A DNA stretch of 62,528 bases from assembly GCA_945876095.1 (NCBI GenBank), contig CAMCMP010000020.1, forward strand, positions 1-62,528, written 5' to 3'. Position 1 is the stretch's first letter, and each line of letters opens with the position of its first letter. The notes beneath the pieces were generated by a model. It ran no database searches and was not told the origin of the DNA. It saw nothing but the letters and a program-made list of their open reading frames with translations. Origin of the DNA: Chitinophaga pinensis. GTDB taxonomy: Bacteria; Bacteroidota; Bacteroidia; Chitinophagales; Chitinophagaceae. Positions 34,352-44,692 of this stretch are shown in pieces. A program made the translations under genes and the position numbers.

Positions 34352-35581
34352 TTGAAGAATTCTCCCTTAGCTGTTTTAAAAATTCCAGAATTTAGAAATT
34401 TTATTTTAGGCAGATTTGTGTTTATAATGGGACTTCGAATGATGGGCACTTTGGTGGCCTGGTGGATGTATGAATTAACGGGCGATGCTTTTTACATAGG
34501 TATGATTGGCTTGGCTGAAGCAATACCTGCCGTAGGACTTTCATTGTATGCAGGCTACATTATTGATAAGAGTGAAAAAAGAAAACTTCTTTTACGAACA
34601 GTAATGCTATATGCAATTTGCGTAATTATTTTACTGGGTGTTTCCACCAATTGGTTTCATGCTGAATTTGGCAACAAATTGATCATTGTCTTTATTTATA
34701 GCACCATTTTTTTTACTGGAGCCATACGCGCATTTTCAGGTCCAAGTTTTGGTGCCATTATCGCTTCAATGGTTCCAAGAGAGTTATTAATCTATGCATC
34801 ACAACTCAGCTCAACCAGTTGGCTAGTTGCAAGTATTACCGGTCACGCGATGGCAGGTTTTTTAATCGTTTGGCTTCAAGTTACCGGCACATTCATGGTT
34901 ATTTTGACGCTCATTTTAATTGGATTATTTAGCCTTTTCAAAATCAAAGAAAAACCAGCAAGTCTTACAGTAGAGAAAAAAACTTTAGAAGCCGTCGGTG
35001 AAGGCTTGAAATACGTTTTTAAAACAAAAGAAGTCCTTGCTGCATTGTCTTTGGATTTATTCGCTGTGTTATTTGGCGGAGCGGTTGCCATGGTACCTGT
35101 ATACGCAAAAGATATTCTTCATGTAGGTCCTATTGGTTTTGGATGGCTAAATGCTGCTGCAGATATAGGTTCCATCAGTATGGTAATTGCACTCACCATC
35201 TCACCTATGAAAAAAAGACAAGGCATCAAACTACTTCTGGCAGTAGCTGGTTTTGGAATTTGTATTATTATTTTCGGAATATCAAAATGGTACTGGATTT
35301 CATTTGTAGCCCTAATGGTTAGCGGTCTTTTGGATGGCGTTAGTGTAGTAGTTCGTAGTAATATTATCCAACTAAAAACACCTGATGAATTACGCGGCAG
35401 AGTGATGAGCGTAAATTCAATGTTTATAAATTCTTCTAATGAGATCGGTCAATTTGAAAGCGGGGTAGCTGCAAAGTTTATGGGAGCCATCCCCTCTGTT
35501 GTTTTTGGTGGCTTTATGACCCTTTTTATTGTAATCACTACTTGGATAAAAGCTCCTTCTTTAAAAAAACTGGAGTACTAA
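34352..35581 (+). CDS. MFS transporter
   Basis: The protein has 409 residues and about 12 helices. The start is TTG 34352 (KNSPLAVLKIPEFRNFILGR), which is typical of this subgroup (Enterobactin exporter/EntS-like permeases), and no ATG exists near it. MFS signatures include FIGMIGLAEAIPAVGL-like helix 2, the loop IDKSEKRKLLL, and DELRGRVMSVNSMFINSSNEIG near residue 345, which is characteristic of the EntS-like group. The substrate is unknown, and efflux is more likely than uptake. Confidence 0.85.
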   Translation: MKNSPLAVLKIPEFRNFILGRFVFIMGLRMMGTLVAWWMYELTGDAFYIGMIGLAEAIPAVGLSLYAGYIIDKSEKRKLLLRTVMLYAICVIILLGVSTNWFHAEFGNKLIIVFIYSTIFFTGAIRAFSGPSFGAIIASMVPRELLIYASQLSSTSWLVASITGHAMAGFLIVWLQVTGTFMVILTLILIGLFSLFKIKEKPASLTVEKKTLEAVGEGLKYVFKTKEVLAALSLDLFAVLFGGAVAMVPVYAKDILHVGPIGFGWLNAAADIGSISMVIALTISPMKKRQGIKLLLAVAGFGICIIIFGISKWYWISFVALMVSGLLDGVSVVVRSNIIQLKTPDELRGRVMSVNSMFINSSNEIGQFESGVAAKFMGAIPSVVFGGFMTLFIVITTWIKAPSLKKLEY

Positions 35582-35599
35582 AATTTCATTTAAATTAAT

Positions 35600-36091
35600 T
35601 CAAGCTCCCTTTGCTGCTGCCATTAATTTTTCAATAATGTAATAAGTAATCGGACAAAAAGTTGAATTTTTTAAAGCCATTGGTTGCCTTTTTAATAAAA
35701 AATCTTCTTCTGTATAAGGAAAACGCTCACAATCCGATGGACGTACATCATAAATAGTGCAATAATTATCTTCGCCTAAAAAAGAACAGGGGGCAGCCCT
35801 CATCACATAATCTCCCTCTTCATCCACCCGAAGGTAATTATTGATAAGATCTCCATCCTTCATCTTAAGATGTTTTGCAATACGTTTAATATCTGGTTTC
35901 TTAAACCTTGGTGAATACCCTTTACAACAATTACCACATTGAAGGCAATCAATTTTTTCAAAAGCCTCTACATTTAAATCCGGCAATGCTTTTAGTACTG
36001 TATTTTTATCTGCTCGGTGGAGATAATTTTTATACAACTTCTGCCGCTCTCCAGATTTTTTTTCCCAGGCTCTCAACAATTCATCACTCAT
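35600..36091 (-). CDS. YkgJ-family cysteine-cluster protein
   Basis: The protein has 163 residues. The Cys cluster is CLQCGNCCKGYSPRF (49-63), followed by CSFLGEDNYCTIYDVRPSDC and CPITYYII. The eight-cysteine pattern chelates zinc or an Fe-S cluster. Length is normal for the family. The molecular role is not known. The gene is convergent with the MFS transporter. Confidence 0.88.
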   Translation of the reverse strand: MSDELLRAWEKKSGERQKLYKNYLHRADKNTVLKALPDLNVEAFEKIDCLQCGNCCKGYSPRFKKPDIKRIAKHLKMKDGDLINNYLRVDEEGDYVMRAAPCSFLGEDNYCTIYDVRPSDCERFPYTEEDFLLKRQPMALKNSTFCPITYYIIEKLMAAAKGA

Positions 36092-36326
36092 AATTGTAAT
36101 ATTATACGATTTTTTATCAGCCGAAATAGGAGTTTATTCCCCTTTTTTCCACAAGTGCAAAGTAACGAACATATTAGCACCAAATCTTGTTGTGTTAATG
36201 TAATTTTGTGCCTTTCTATTAAAAAGGTTAATAAATCAACTAGTTCATTCATTAACCTTGACTTGAATTGAAAGATTTTTTTATATACCTATTTGCTTTT
36301 TCTGATACTAACAACACAACTACTTT

Positions 36327-39197
36327 ATGAATCTTTTCGAAAAACAACAGAATGAATTCTCCGGCAGACATATTGGTCCTAACCAACTTGAAGCCGCTGC
36401 CATGTTAAAAGAAATAGGTGTTGCCTCATTAGAGGAGCTTATTAGCAAAACCATCCCTGATGCCATTCGAATTAAATCCGATTTGGATGTCCCTGAAGCC
36501 ATCAGTGAATTTGAATATTTAAATGAACTAAAAAAAATAGCCTCTAAAAATAAGGTCTTTAAAAGTTTTATTGGTCAAGGATATTATGACACCATCACGC
36601 CTTCTGTCATTCTTAGAAATGTTTTCGAAAACCCAGGTTGGTATACCGCTTACACTCCTTATCAAGCAGAAATTGCACAAGGCCGATTGGAAAGTTTACT
36701 GAACTATCAAACGATGGTTACCGATTTAACTGCATTACCTATTGCAAACGCTAGTCTATTGGATGAGGGTACTGCAGCTGCAGAGGCGATGGCTATGTTA
36801 TTTAACCATAAAAATAAAAGTCAGGATCAAATTACCGCTCCTAAGTTTTTTGTAGATCAAAATATATTTGCTCAAACAAAAGATGTACTTATTACGCGGG
36901 CAGCACCTATTGGAATTGAATTGGTTTTCGGAGATTTTTCTAAAATCGAATTAGACGAATTGTATTTTGGAGCAATTGTACAATACCCCGACTGCAATGG
37001 ATCAGTTGTTGATTACCGTTCGTTTATTTCAGCTGCCCATGCAGTTAATGCAATGGTAATAATGGCAACCGACCTTTTATCATTAACTCTTTTAACCCCT
37101 CCAGGAGAACTAGGTGCTGATGTAGCCATTGGTTCGTCGCAAAGATTGGGAGTGCCAATGGGATTTGGAGGACCGCATGCTGCTTTCTTTGCAACAAAAG
37201 ACGAATTTAAACGCACCATTCCTGGTCGAATCATCGGAGTAAGTGTAGACGCCCAAGGAAAGCGCTGTTTAAGGATGGCACTGCAAACTAGGGAGCAACA
37301 CATAAGACGTGAAAAAGCAACTAGTAATATTTGCACAGCACAAGCCTTGCTAAGTAATATGGCGGCGATGTATGTGATTTACCATGGTGCAAAAGGTATT
37401 ACCAATATCGCTAAAAGAATACACTTACTTAGTCAAAAATTAGCAGCCGGCCTGACTGATTTAGGAATTCAACAATTGAATAATCAGTGGTTTGATACAT
37501 TAAAAGTAAATGGTGTAAATGCAGCGAAACTAAAATCGGTTGCCGAAAAACAAGAGATGAATTTTCACTACTTTAATGACGGAACGGTAGGAATTAGTTT
37601 AGATGAGACGAGTAGTAACAATGATGTAAATAAAATAATAGAAGTATTTGCAGAAGCTCTTGGGAAAAACACTTCAACTAAGGAAATTAAAGTAACTGCA
37701 GAAGGATTTCCAGCTGCAATAAAAAGAACCAGTACTTTTTTATTGCATCCTGTTTTTAATTCGCACCATAGCGAAAGCCAAATGATGCGGTACATTAAAT
37801 TTTTAGAAAACAAAGACCTAAGTCTAAATACCTCCATGATTAGCCTAGGAAGTTGCACTATGAAATTGAACGCAGCTACCGAATTGATACCAGTTAGCTG
37901 GCCTGAGTTTAGCAAATTACATCCTTTTGCTCCAGCAGATCAAACAATTGGATTTCAGCAATTGATAAAAGAATTGGAAAATTATTTAACTGCTATTACA
38001 GGTTTTGCTGGCACCTCAATACAGCCCAATAGTGGTGCTCAGGGTGAATATGCAGGATTATTAACCATCCGTGCATACCATGCTTCTAGAGGTGATCACC
38101 ACCGCAATGTCGTACTAATTCCGATATCTGCACATGGCACCAATCCTGCAAGTGCAGTGATGGCTGGAATGAAAGTAATTGTTACCAAATGTGATGAAGC
38201 AGGAAATATAGATGTTGCCGATTTAAAAGAAAAAGCGACAGAACATAAAAATGAACTATCCGCTTTGATGATTACCTATCCATCCACTCATGGAGTTTTT
38301 GAAGAAAGTATCAAAGAAATTTGCGAAATCATTCATCAACATGGTGGACAAGTCTATATGGATGGAGCCAATATGAATGCTCAAGTTGGGCTAACCAGTC
38401 CAGGTATGATTGGTGCAGATGTATGCCATTTGAATTTGCACAAAACATTTGCCATCCCACACGGTGGTGGTGGACCAGGTGTAGGACCTATTTGTGTTGC
38501 AAAACAGTTAGTACCTTTTTTACCTGGTCATATTAATTTAGACAATTCTTCTACACAAATTCATGCGGTAAGTGCTGCACCCTATGGAAGTGCTAGTATT
38601 TTATTAATCAGCTATGCCTATATTAAAATGCTTGGTGCAAAAGGTATTCGCAGTGCTACCGAACATGCTATCCTGAATGCTAACTACATGAAAGTAAGAC
38701 TCGAGAAATATTATAAAATTCTTTATACAGGAAAAAATGGTACATCCGCACACGAATTTATAGTAGACCTTCGACCATTTAAAGCAAGTGCTGGTATAGA
38801 ATCAGAAGATGTAGCTAAGAGGCTGATGGACTTTGGCTTTCATGCGCCCACGCTTTCTTTTCCGGTAGCTGGCACATTGATGATTGAACCTACAGAAAGT
38901 GAAGACAAAAGAGAGCTGGATCGTTTTTGCGATGCACTTATTGAAATTTTTAATGAAATAAAATCAATAGAATTGGGTATTGCTGATAGAAAAGAAAATT
39001 TATTAAAAAATGCCCCTCACACGCAAGAAGTAATATGTGCTGACGAATGGACGAAACCTTATAGCCGTCAACAAGCTGCCTTTCCATTGCCTTTTGTAAG
39101 TGGAAATAAATTTTGGCCAAGCGTGAGTAGGGTAAATAATACTTTTGGCGATCGTAACCTAATATGTACTTGTGAACCAATTGAAAGCTATCAATAA
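36327..39197 (+). CDS. gcvP: Glycine dehydrogenase (decarboxylating), P protein
   Basis: The protein has 956 residues of the single-chain form: an N-terminal half (about 1-430) and a C-terminal half with the PLP lysine Lys706 in [35 protein letters not shown] near residue 80 and [14 protein letters not shown] near residue 510 are also conserved. It decarboxylates glycine in the mitochondrial-type glycine cleavage system and hands the aminomethyl group to the H protein. No gcvH or gcvT lies in this window. No glycine riboswitch fold was recognised in the roughly 230 bp upstream. Confidence 0.97.
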   Translation: MNLFEKQQNEFSGRHIGPNQLEAAAMLKEIGVASLEELISKTIPDAIRIKSDLDVPEAISEFEYLNELKKIASKNKVFKSFIGQGYYDTITPSVILRNVFENPGWYTAYTPYQAEIAQGRLESLLNYQTMVTDLTALPIANASLLDEGTAAAEAMAMLFNHKNKSQDQITAPKFFVDQNIFAQTKDVLITRAAPIGIELVFGDFSKIELDELYFGAIVQYPDCNGSVVDYRSFISAAHAVNAMVIMATDLLSLTLLTPPGELGADVAIGSSQRLGVPMGFGGPHAAFFATKDEFKRTIPGRIIGVSVDAQGKRCLRMALQTREQHIRREKATSNICTAQALLSNMAAMYVIYHGAKGITNIAKRIHLLSQKLAAGLTDLGIQQLNNQWFDTLKVNGVNAAKLKSVAEKQEMNFHYFNDGTVGISLDETSSNNDVNKIIEVFAEALGKNTSTKEIKVTAEGFPAAIKRTSTFLLHPVFNSHHSESQMMRYIKFLENKDLSLNTSMISLGSCTMKLNAATELIPVSWPEFSKLHPFAPADQTIGFQQLIKELENYLTAITGFAGTSIQPNSGAQGEYAGLLTIRAYHASRGDHHRNVVLIPISAHGTNPASAVMAGMKVIVTKCDEAGNIDVADLKEKATEHKNELSALMITYPSTHGVFEESIKEICEIIHQHGGQVYMDGANMNAQVGLTSPGMIGADVCHLNLHKTFAIPHGGGGPGVGPICVAKQLVPFLPGHINLDNSSTQIHAVSAAPYGSASILLISYAYIKMLGAKGIRSATEHAILNANYMKVRLEKYYKILYTGKNGTSAHEFIVDLRPFKASAGIESEDVAKRLMDFGFHAPTLSFPVAGTLMIEPTESEDKRELDRFCDALIEIFNEIKSIELGIADRKENLLKNAPHTQEVICADEWTKPYSRQQAAFPLPFVSGNKFWPSVSRVNNTFGDRNLICTCEPIESYQ

Positions 39198-39245
39198 TAA
39201 TCTCAAACTGTTTGATTTTCGATAAATGTTATTTTTAATTAAAAT

Positions 39246-39815
39246 ATGAAAACCACCTTTTTAATTTTCACTATACTGTTCTTTTTTTGCACTTACAATT
39301 CTTTTTCACAAATTAATAGTAGTGGTTTTGATTCAATTAGTAAATCTTTTTATTCAAGAATTGTTCCGATTGGCACTTCATTAGACGCAGGTAAATTTTC
39401 ATCAAGAATTAATCAAAATTTTGAAGTAGGTAAAACTTTTGGTCCTATTGATATTGGTATTGCGGTTGGTAGATTTGCTTCATCTGACTCAACCAATTTT
39501 GCTGAGTTGAGAACTACCTTAGATGCAACACAAATAGGGGTTTTTAGTTGTGAGTTTGCTTTAGGAGTTGGTAAAGTATTTAATTCAAGTAATCCACTCA
39601 TGTTTGAAATGAGTACCACCTTATTAGCTCAATTCACCAAAAAAATTGGTATCGGTGCAATTGTTGGTAGTTATGATTTTATTGGAGAAAATCAACAAAA
39701 TCATAAAAATTTTTTCGGATTATTCGTAAGATATGGTCCATTGCGAAATGAATTTGGGGGATTAATAGGAAGAGCTACTAGAAATGTTGGAAGGAGAAGA
39801 ATTGGAAAGAGATAA
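39246..39815 (+). CDS. Hypothetical secreted protein
   Basis: The protein has 189 residues. A signal peptide (KTTFLIFTILFFFCTYNSFSQ) is followed by a beta-rich body with Gly-rich strands (GPIDIGIAVGRFA, FGLFVRYGPLRNEFGGLIG) typical of a small outer-membrane or periplasmic beta barrel. It ends in a basic RRRIGKR tail. I do not recognise the family. It starts 48 bp after gcvP, in the same direction, with no terminator between. Confidence 0.6.
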   Translation: MKTTFLIFTILFFFCTYNSFSQINSSGFDSISKSFYSRIVPIGTSLDAGKFSSRINQNFEVGKTFGPIDIGIAVGRFASSDSTNFAELRTTLDATQIGVFSCEFALGVGKVFNSSNPLMFEMSTTLLAQFTKKIGIGAIVGSYDFIGENQQNHKNFFGLFVRYGPLRNEFGGLIGRATRNVGRRRIGKR

Positions 39816-40006
39816 AAGATCGGACATTTTCTAAAACCACTGGTAAACTTATGCCGCTCTTCACTTTAACTTTTTAATAAATTACGATTGCTCTTAGAAA
39901 TTATATTTGAAAGTAATTTTTAATACCTACTTCAATTTTAAAAATCTTCTTCTTTAATCTTACTGCTAAACTTCTGTATTTTATCTAAACTGATCAAAAA
40001 AAATAA

Positions 40007-41089
40007 ATGGGTAATAGAAATTTTCTTTTATATGGAGCCAATGGTTACACGGGCGTATTAATAGCAAAACTTGCTGCTGAATATGGGCTTCAACCAACAC
40101 TTGCAGGAAGAAATGAAAAAGCAATTCAAGCATTGGCAAAGGAATTACAATTACCTTATCAAATTGTAGATCTTGCAGATACCAATGCGCTTCGCACAAT
40201 TTTATCGGAGTTCTCTTTGGTACTTCATGCAGCAGGTCCTTTTCAAATTACAGCTAAGCCAATGATTGAAGCCTGTATTGCAACCAAAACGCATTATTTA
40301 GATATTACTGGTGAAATTCCAGTATTTGAAATGGCCAAGAAATTCAATGAACTGGCTACTCAAGCAAATATTATGCTGATGCCAGGTGTTGGTTTTGATG
40401 TAGTACCAACTGATTGTATGGCACTATTTCTTTCAAAAAAATTACCTGATGCCTATTTGCTTCAACTTGCTTTTGCATCAGTAGGCGGAGGTTTGTCACA
40501 TGGCACAGCTACTACCATGGTAATGGGACTAGGCGAAGGAGGAGCGGTAAGAGAAAATGGTAAAATCAAATCAACCCCACTTGGTCACAAAGGTAGATGG
40601 GTCAATTTTTCCTTAGAACCTGATAAAAGAAGAAATTTATTCACCATGACGATCCCATGGGGAGATATTTCAACTGCCTTTTTTACGACAGGTATTCCAA
40701 ACATTGAAACTTATACAGGAATTGCGCCGAAAATTTATAAAACGCTCCGCTGGCAAAAAGCTTTTAATTGGTTACTAAAAACATCTCTCGTTCGCAATTA
40801 CGCTCTCAAAAAAATAAATGCAAAGCCAGCTGGTCCTTCTGATGAAGCAAGAGCAAAAGGAAGTAGCATGATTTGGGGAATGGTGCAAAATGAACAAGGG
40901 AAAACATTTCAGGCTACCATGAGCGTAAAAGATGGATATACCTTAACGGCTCACAGCAGTCTATTGGTAGTTAAAAAAGTATTAGAGGGGAATTTTAAGC
41001 CTGGCTTCCAAACTCCAGCAGCAGCATATGGTGAGGATTTGATTATGGAAGTACCCGATACAAAAAGAACTCTAGCATTTGAAGGCTAG
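40007..41089 (+). CDS. Saccharopine dehydrogenase-like (trans-acting enoyl reductase type) protein
   Basis: The protein has 360 residues. The Rossmann segment is FLLYGANGYTGVLIAKLAAEYG (5-26), followed by LAGRNEKAIQALAKEL and YLDITGEIPVFE near residue 98. These match the saccharopine dehydrogenase-like group (COG3268) which in actinobacteria reduces phthiocerol/phenolic lipids. Predicted NAD(P)-binding oxidoreductase. The lipid or other substrate in this organism is unknown. The C-terminal part has the expected GPSDEARAKGSSMIWG. Confidence 0.85.
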   Translation: MGNRNFLLYGANGYTGVLIAKLAAEYGLQPTLAGRNEKAIQALAKELQLPYQIVDLADTNALRTILSEFSLVLHAAGPFQITAKPMIEACIATKTHYLDITGEIPVFEMAKKFNELATQANIMLMPGVGFDVVPTDCMALFLSKKLPDAYLLQLAFASVGGGLSHGTATTMVMGLGEGGAVRENGKIKSTPLGHKGRWVNFSLEPDKRRNLFTMTIPWGDISTAFFTTGIPNIETYTGIAPKIYKTLRWQKAFNWLLKTSLVRNYALKKINAKPAGPSDEARAKGSSMIWGMVQNEQGKTFQATMSVKDGYTLTAHSSLLVVKKVLEGNFKPGFQTPAAAYGEDLIMEVPDTKRTLAFEG

Positions 41090-41094
41090 AGTTC
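41067..41094 (+). other. Hairpin over the stop codon of the saccharopine dehydrogenase-like gene
   Basis: GAACTCTAGC (41067-41076) pairs perfectly with GCTAGAGTTC (41085-41094), with an 8-base loop. It spans the TAG stop but has no T-run after it, so it is not a standard terminator. Confidence 0.4.
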
Positions 41095-41147
41095 ATGTAT
41101 TATATTTAAAAAGATAAATTACTTTTCGTTAACTTTCTACAGAAATT

Positions 41148-41169
41148 AAGTTGCAATTGGCAACTTTTT
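41148..41169 (+). terminator. Weak terminator
   Basis: AAGTTGC pairs with GCAACTT across a 5-base loop, followed by TTT. The minus-strand reading also ends in a short T-run. It lies between convergent genes. Confidence 0.5.
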
Positions 41170-41173
41170 ACAA

Positions 41174-41437
41174 TTAAGCAGTTTGCTTAGGAAGAGAAAT
41201 CCTATTAAACTCGGATCCACTAAAAATTTTTGCTAGCTTATTATCTTGAGACAATTTCCACTCAGTAATATTGGTTTCTGAAACAATACGCCAAAAGTTT
41301 TTTGATTTCAAATCCTCATAATCAGGAGATTGCACGAAAATTCCTAGTATAGTATTTCTTTTTTTAAACTCAATTTTTACTGCATTTTTTGCAAGGTGCC
41401 CACCTTCTATAAATTTGGCAATGGCTTCGTTGATCAT
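41174..41437 (-). CDS. Hypothetical 87-residue protein
   Basis: It starts with INEAIAKFIEGGHLAKNAVK and continues with IEFKKRNTILGIFVQS, then the segment KSKNFWRIVSETNITEWKLS. A short beta pattern (VKIEFKKRNTILGIFV) is reminiscent of a small Sm-like barrel but the match is weak. I recall similar small proteins in Chitinophagaceae without a known role. No signal peptide or membrane segment. Confidence 0.55.
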   Translation of the reverse strand: MINEAIAKFIEGGHLAKNAVKIEFKKRNTILGIFVQSPDYEDLKSKNFWRIVSETNITEWKLSQDNKLAKIFSGSEFNRISLPKQTA

Positions 41438-41517
41438 GTCTTTTTTTTGCGAATATACGTTATTAAAGCCTTACTGTCCTAAGTTTCTAAGCCTTAGACA
41501 GTTTATATTGCAATCTC

Positions 41518-42096
41518 CTATTGATTTTCAGTAGATTGACTAGACAAATGACTGAGGCCTAAAGAAGGATGTTTTCCTTTAACTCTGCCAAAATAATCTA
41601 GAATCTTCTTCAAATCTTCAACCTCATTATCAGTTGTATAAAAGGGTAGTTCAAACCGAAATTCCTTATTTTCAAAATCTAACGCCAATAATACGATGGG
41701 AACATTGGCCTGTCGAGCAATATGATAAAAACCAGTCCTTAAGCGATCCACCTTCTTTCTGGTTCCTTCGGGAGAAAGTGCAATAGCAAAGGATTCATTT
41801 TCATTAAACATTTGAACGATCTGGTCTACAAAATTATTACTACTAAATCGATCAACCGGCACACCACCTAACTTTCGAAAAATAAAACCAAAAGGCCCCT
41901 TAAATAATTCTTGTTTGCCAATAAACTTGATATAGTCTAATTTTAAATAACTCCTAAAAATAAACCCCATAATTACATCCCAGCTACTGGTATGCGGCGC
42001 AGCCACCATTACAAATTTTTTCAAATCAGGCGATATTCCATTCACCGCTTTCCAACCGGTAGCCTTGAGGTATAATTTCAATAATAAATGTAACAA
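41518..42096 (-). CDS. 1-acyl-sn-glycerol-3-phosphate acyltransferase family protein
   Basis: The protein has 192 residues. The acyltransferase block I motif is HTSSWD with His35 and Asp40 (HX4D). Block III is LSPEGTRKKVDRLRTGFYHIA near residue 108, with the conserved GGVPVDR between. This corresponds to PlsC-like enzymes that acylate lysophospholipids or lipid A precursors. The lack of an N-terminal membrane helix suggests peripheral attachment. The gene stands alone on the minus strand and reads away from the hairpin at 42191. Confidence 0.88.
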   Translation of the reverse strand: MLHLLLKLYLKATGWKAVNGISPDLKKFVMVAAPHTSSWDVIMGFIFRSYLKLDYIKFIGKQELFKGPFGFIFRKLGGVPVDRFSSNNFVDQIVQMFNENESFAIALSPEGTRKKVDRLRTGFYHIARQANVPIVLLALDFENKEFRFELPFYTTDNEVEDLKKILDYFGRVKGKHPSLGLSHLSSQSTENQ

Positions 42097-42190
42097 TGGA
42101 CTTTTGATTTATTTACTGCAACTTACGTTTAAGAATTAATAATTCATTAAATGATACCACAATAATTCTTTTTTTATATGGCCATTCCCT

Positions 42191-42237
42191 GTTATACTTG
42201 GGTGAGTCACCCTGGGGGTGACTCACCCAAGTATAAC
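42191..42237. repeat. Perfect 22-bp inverted repeat (hairpin)
   Basis: GTTATACTTGGGTGAGTCAC-CC (42191-42212) is followed by a 3-nt loop and its exact reverse complement (42216-42237). No T-run follows on either side. It lies in the divergent region between the acyltransferase and DUF5687 genes, 47 bp before the -7 box of the latter, so it is not a normal terminator. It may be a protein-binding site, an RNA processing element or a dispersed repeat. Confidence 0.9.
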
Positions 42238-42283
42238 TAATAAAGAAAGGATTTTCAATATTAATTTAGTTCTTACATTATTG

Positions 42284-42291
42284 TACTTTTG
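42284..42291 (+). promoter_or_regulatory. -7 element of the DUF5687/ABC operon
   Basis: TACTTTTG matches TAnnTTTG. It overlaps an in-frame TTG at 42289, so that codon cannot be the start, and the ATG at 42313 is preferred. The -33 is weak. Confidence 0.5.
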
Positions 42292-42312
42292 AATCTGATT
42301 AATACCTCTATA

Positions 42313-43788
42313 ATGAATTTATCTGTTTTTCTTAATCACCAATGGCTCAATTTTTGGCGCGCGCGCAATGCCAACAAAAGCCTAGCCATTCAAATTATAC
42401 TGGGTGTTTTTTATTTTTTAATCTTCATAGAAATTGCTGCGATTGGAATTGCACTCCCTTTTTTATTAAAAGAAAAAATGCCCAATATAAATCCCATTTC
42501 TATTTATACCTCCTATCTTATTTATTACTTTCTAATTGGATTATTAGCCCGTTTTCAATTACAAGAATTGCCTTCGATTAGTATTCAACCTTATTTAAGT
42601 CAAAATGTTCACCGCATATACATGCTTCGTTTTTTGAATGTGCGATCCTTGTTTCATTATATTAATTTTTTACCTCTATTTGTTTTTATTCCCTTCATAA
42701 TAATAGTGGTAGCGCCCTCCTATGGACCCACTGCAGCTTTTTGCTTTTTTATCGCTCTATTCTCCCTGGTGATCAATAACCATTTTTTGAATATGTACAT
42801 CAAACGAAAAACCATCAACAATGCTTGGTTCTTTTTTGCTGTATTGGTCTTTATTGCTGCTTTAAAAGGACTTGATTACCTGAAAATTTTGTCCTTTGAA
42901 AAAGCTTCTTCTAGCCTTTTTATAACCATTTTAAATTATCCAATACTTTGCCTAATCCCGGTAGCAATGGCAATTGTTATATTTATTAAAAATAACCAAT
43001 ATTTAAAAAGTCATTTATATATAGAAGAGCTGGTTTCTGAAAACAAAAAGAAGGAGAGTAAAAATTTTACCTTTTTAAACAGACTAGGTGATATAGGAGA
43101 AATGATTGCACTTGATCTCAAACTTATTTTTCGAAACAAACGACCTAAATCACTTGTCGTACTTTCTGCTGTATTACTATTGTATGGCTTTCTTTTTTAT
43201 CCAAAATATTTGGCAACAGGTAATTACTCGATGCTCTTCTTTTTTGCATTAATGATTACAGGTATTTTCATTTCTAACTATGGGCAATTTTTATTTTCAT
43301 GGCAAAGCAGTCATTTCGATGGAATGATGACCTACAACACCAATATGCACCAATATATTAAGGCCAAATTTTCTTTGTTTCTAACCGTCTGTTCTCTCCA
43401 ATTTTTAATTGCTAGTTTTTATGGATTAATGAGTTGGCGTTTACTACCCATTCAATTGGCTGCCTATTTATATTGTGTAGGAGTGAATTCATTTGTAACG
43501 ATCTATGTTTCTACCTTTAATTATAGATACCTTGATCTAAGAAAATCTGCTAGCATGAATTTTCAAGGAATCGGAGCAATGCAGTGGCTTCAATCATTGA
43601 TTATTACATTTGGACCAGCCTTAGTATTTTATTTATTAGATCATTTTGCTGGCTTCTGGTACGCGGTGTTGGGAGTTAGCCTTCCGGGCGTTGCGGGACT
43701 TGTTTTTCACGAAAGCATTATCAACTGGCTAGTAAGCCAATTTAAAATTCGTAAACATAAAATACTAGAGGGATTTAGAGAAAGATAG
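42313..43788 (+). CDS. DUF5687 ABC-transporter membrane protein
   Basis: The protein has 491 residues from ATG 42313, beginning NLSVFLNHQWLNFWRARNANK, and about 10 to 12 hydrophobic helices. The order of helices and the presence of an ABC ATPase directly downstream (42 bp) mark it as the permease subunit of an ABC exporter. The central loop contains EMIALDLKLIFRNKRPKSLV, typical for DUF5687. The substrate is unknown. Similar pairs are Bacteroidota-specific. Confidence 0.82.
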   Translation: MNLSVFLNHQWLNFWRARNANKSLAIQIILGVFYFLIFIEIAAIGIALPFLLKEKMPNINPISIYTSYLIYYFLIGLLARFQLQELPSISIQPYLSQNVHRIYMLRFLNVRSLFHYINFLPLFVFIPFIIIVVAPSYGPTAAFCFFIALFSLVINNHFLNMYIKRKTINNAWFFFAVLVFIAALKGLDYLKILSFEKASSSLFITILNYPILCLIPVAMAIVIFIKNNQYLKSHLYIEELVSENKKKESKNFTFLNRLGDIGEMIALDLKLIFRNKRPKSLVVLSAVLLLYGFLFYPKYLATGNYSMLFFFALMITGIFISNYGQFLFSWQSSHFDGMMTYNTNMHQYIKAKFSLFLTVCSLQFLIASFYGLMSWRLLPIQLAAYLYCVGVNSFVTIYVSTFNYRYLDLRKSASMNFQGIGAMQWLQSLIITFGPALVFYLLDHFAGFWYAVLGVSLPGVAGLVFHESIINWLVSQFKIRKHKILEGFRER

Positions 43789-43830
43789 CAATTGATTGAT
43801 TGATTCATTCATTTATCAAACATTACAAAA

Positions 43831-44529
43831 ATGATAAAAATTACTAACTTAAGAAAAAGTTATAACGGAGTAGACGCTGTAAAAATCGATCATTTGGAAC
43901 TTCATCCGGGTGAAGTGATTGGACTAGTAGGCAATAATGGCGCTGGCAAGACAACCCTTTTCCGTTTGTTACTTGACCTAATCAGGCGAAATGAAGGTGA
44001 AATTTTATCAAAAGGAAATTCTATTACCCAATCAGAGGACTGGAAAAGCTATACCGCAGCATATATTGATGAAGGTTTTTTAATTGACTACTTGACGCCA
44101 GAAGAGTTTTTCTACTTTGTTGGAAAACTTAATCAGTTATCTAAGGCAGATGTGGATGATTTTCTATCATCCTACCATGTGTTTTTTGATGAGGCAATCC
44201 TAAATAAAGGCAAATACATCCGGGATTTTTCAAAGGGTAACCAATTTAAAATTGGTATTATAGCCGCTTTATTAGGAAATCCTGAGCTACTCATATTGGA
44301 TGAGCCGTTTGCAAATCTTGATCCTTCTACCCAGCTTCGATTGGTAGACATGATTAAATCGATGGCAATGGAACGAAAGATGTGCATCATAGTTTCTAGC
44401 CACGATATCAATCATGTTTCAGAAGTCAGTAGCCGCATCCTATTAATGGAAAAAGGTTCAATTATCAAGGACATCGTCGGAGGAGAAAGCGCCTATGCTG
44501 AAATGGTAGACTATTTCAAAATTCGATAA
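43831..44529 (+). CDS. ABC transporter ATP-binding protein
   Basis: The protein has 232 residues. Walker A is GLVGNNGAGKTTLF near residue 32. The signature position reads FSKGNQFKIGI where a classical protein has LSGGQ, so the motif is degenerate. Walker B is LLILDEPFANLDP, and the switch His is in SSHDINH. It supplies energy to the DUF5687 permease. It ends with no close downstream gene until the cold shock gene, which has its own promoter. Confidence 0.93.
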   Translation: MIKITNLRKSYNGVDAVKIDHLELHPGEVIGLVGNNGAGKTTLFRLLLDLIRRNEGEILSKGNSITQSEDWKSYTAAYIDEGFLIDYLTPEEFFYFVGKLNQLSKADVDDFLSSYHVFFDEAILNKGKYIRDFSKGNQFKIGIIAALLGNPELLILDEPFANLDPSTQLRLVDMIKSMAMERKMCIIVSSHDINHVSEVSSRILLMEKGSIIKDIVGGESAYAEMVDYFKIR

Positions 44530-44629
44530 CCCTCTTAAATTGAATTGATTTTATACTCAATTGGCATTAAAAACACCTTTTTGAGAGTAAATCAGTCTTT
44601 TGACCCTCAAATATGAACGAAAAATAAAA

Positions 44630-44662
44630 TTTGTTGCGATTTTGAAAAAAAACATATATTTG
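44630..44662 (+). promoter_or_regulatory. Promoter of the cold shock gene
   Basis: TTTG (44630-44633), 21 nt, TATATTTG (44655-44662). The -7 is an exact match. The transcript would begin near 44669 and leave a 20-25 nt leader before ATG 44693. Confidence 0.65.
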
Positions 44663-44692
44663 TTCATTAATTTAATACAATACAAATTTAAA

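Noticed and set aside
36092..36326. Glycine riboswitch before gcvP
   Set aside because: No paired aptamer pattern or terminator/anti-terminator fold is visible in the ~235 bases upstream.
37013..37915. Minus-strand reading frames inside gcvP
   Set aside because: Antisense shadows of a conserved enzyme with no independent support.
44600..44692. Upstream extension of the cold shock protein (31 extra residues)
   Set aside because: It would cross the promoter -33/-7 boxes, and the extra residues do not match the family.
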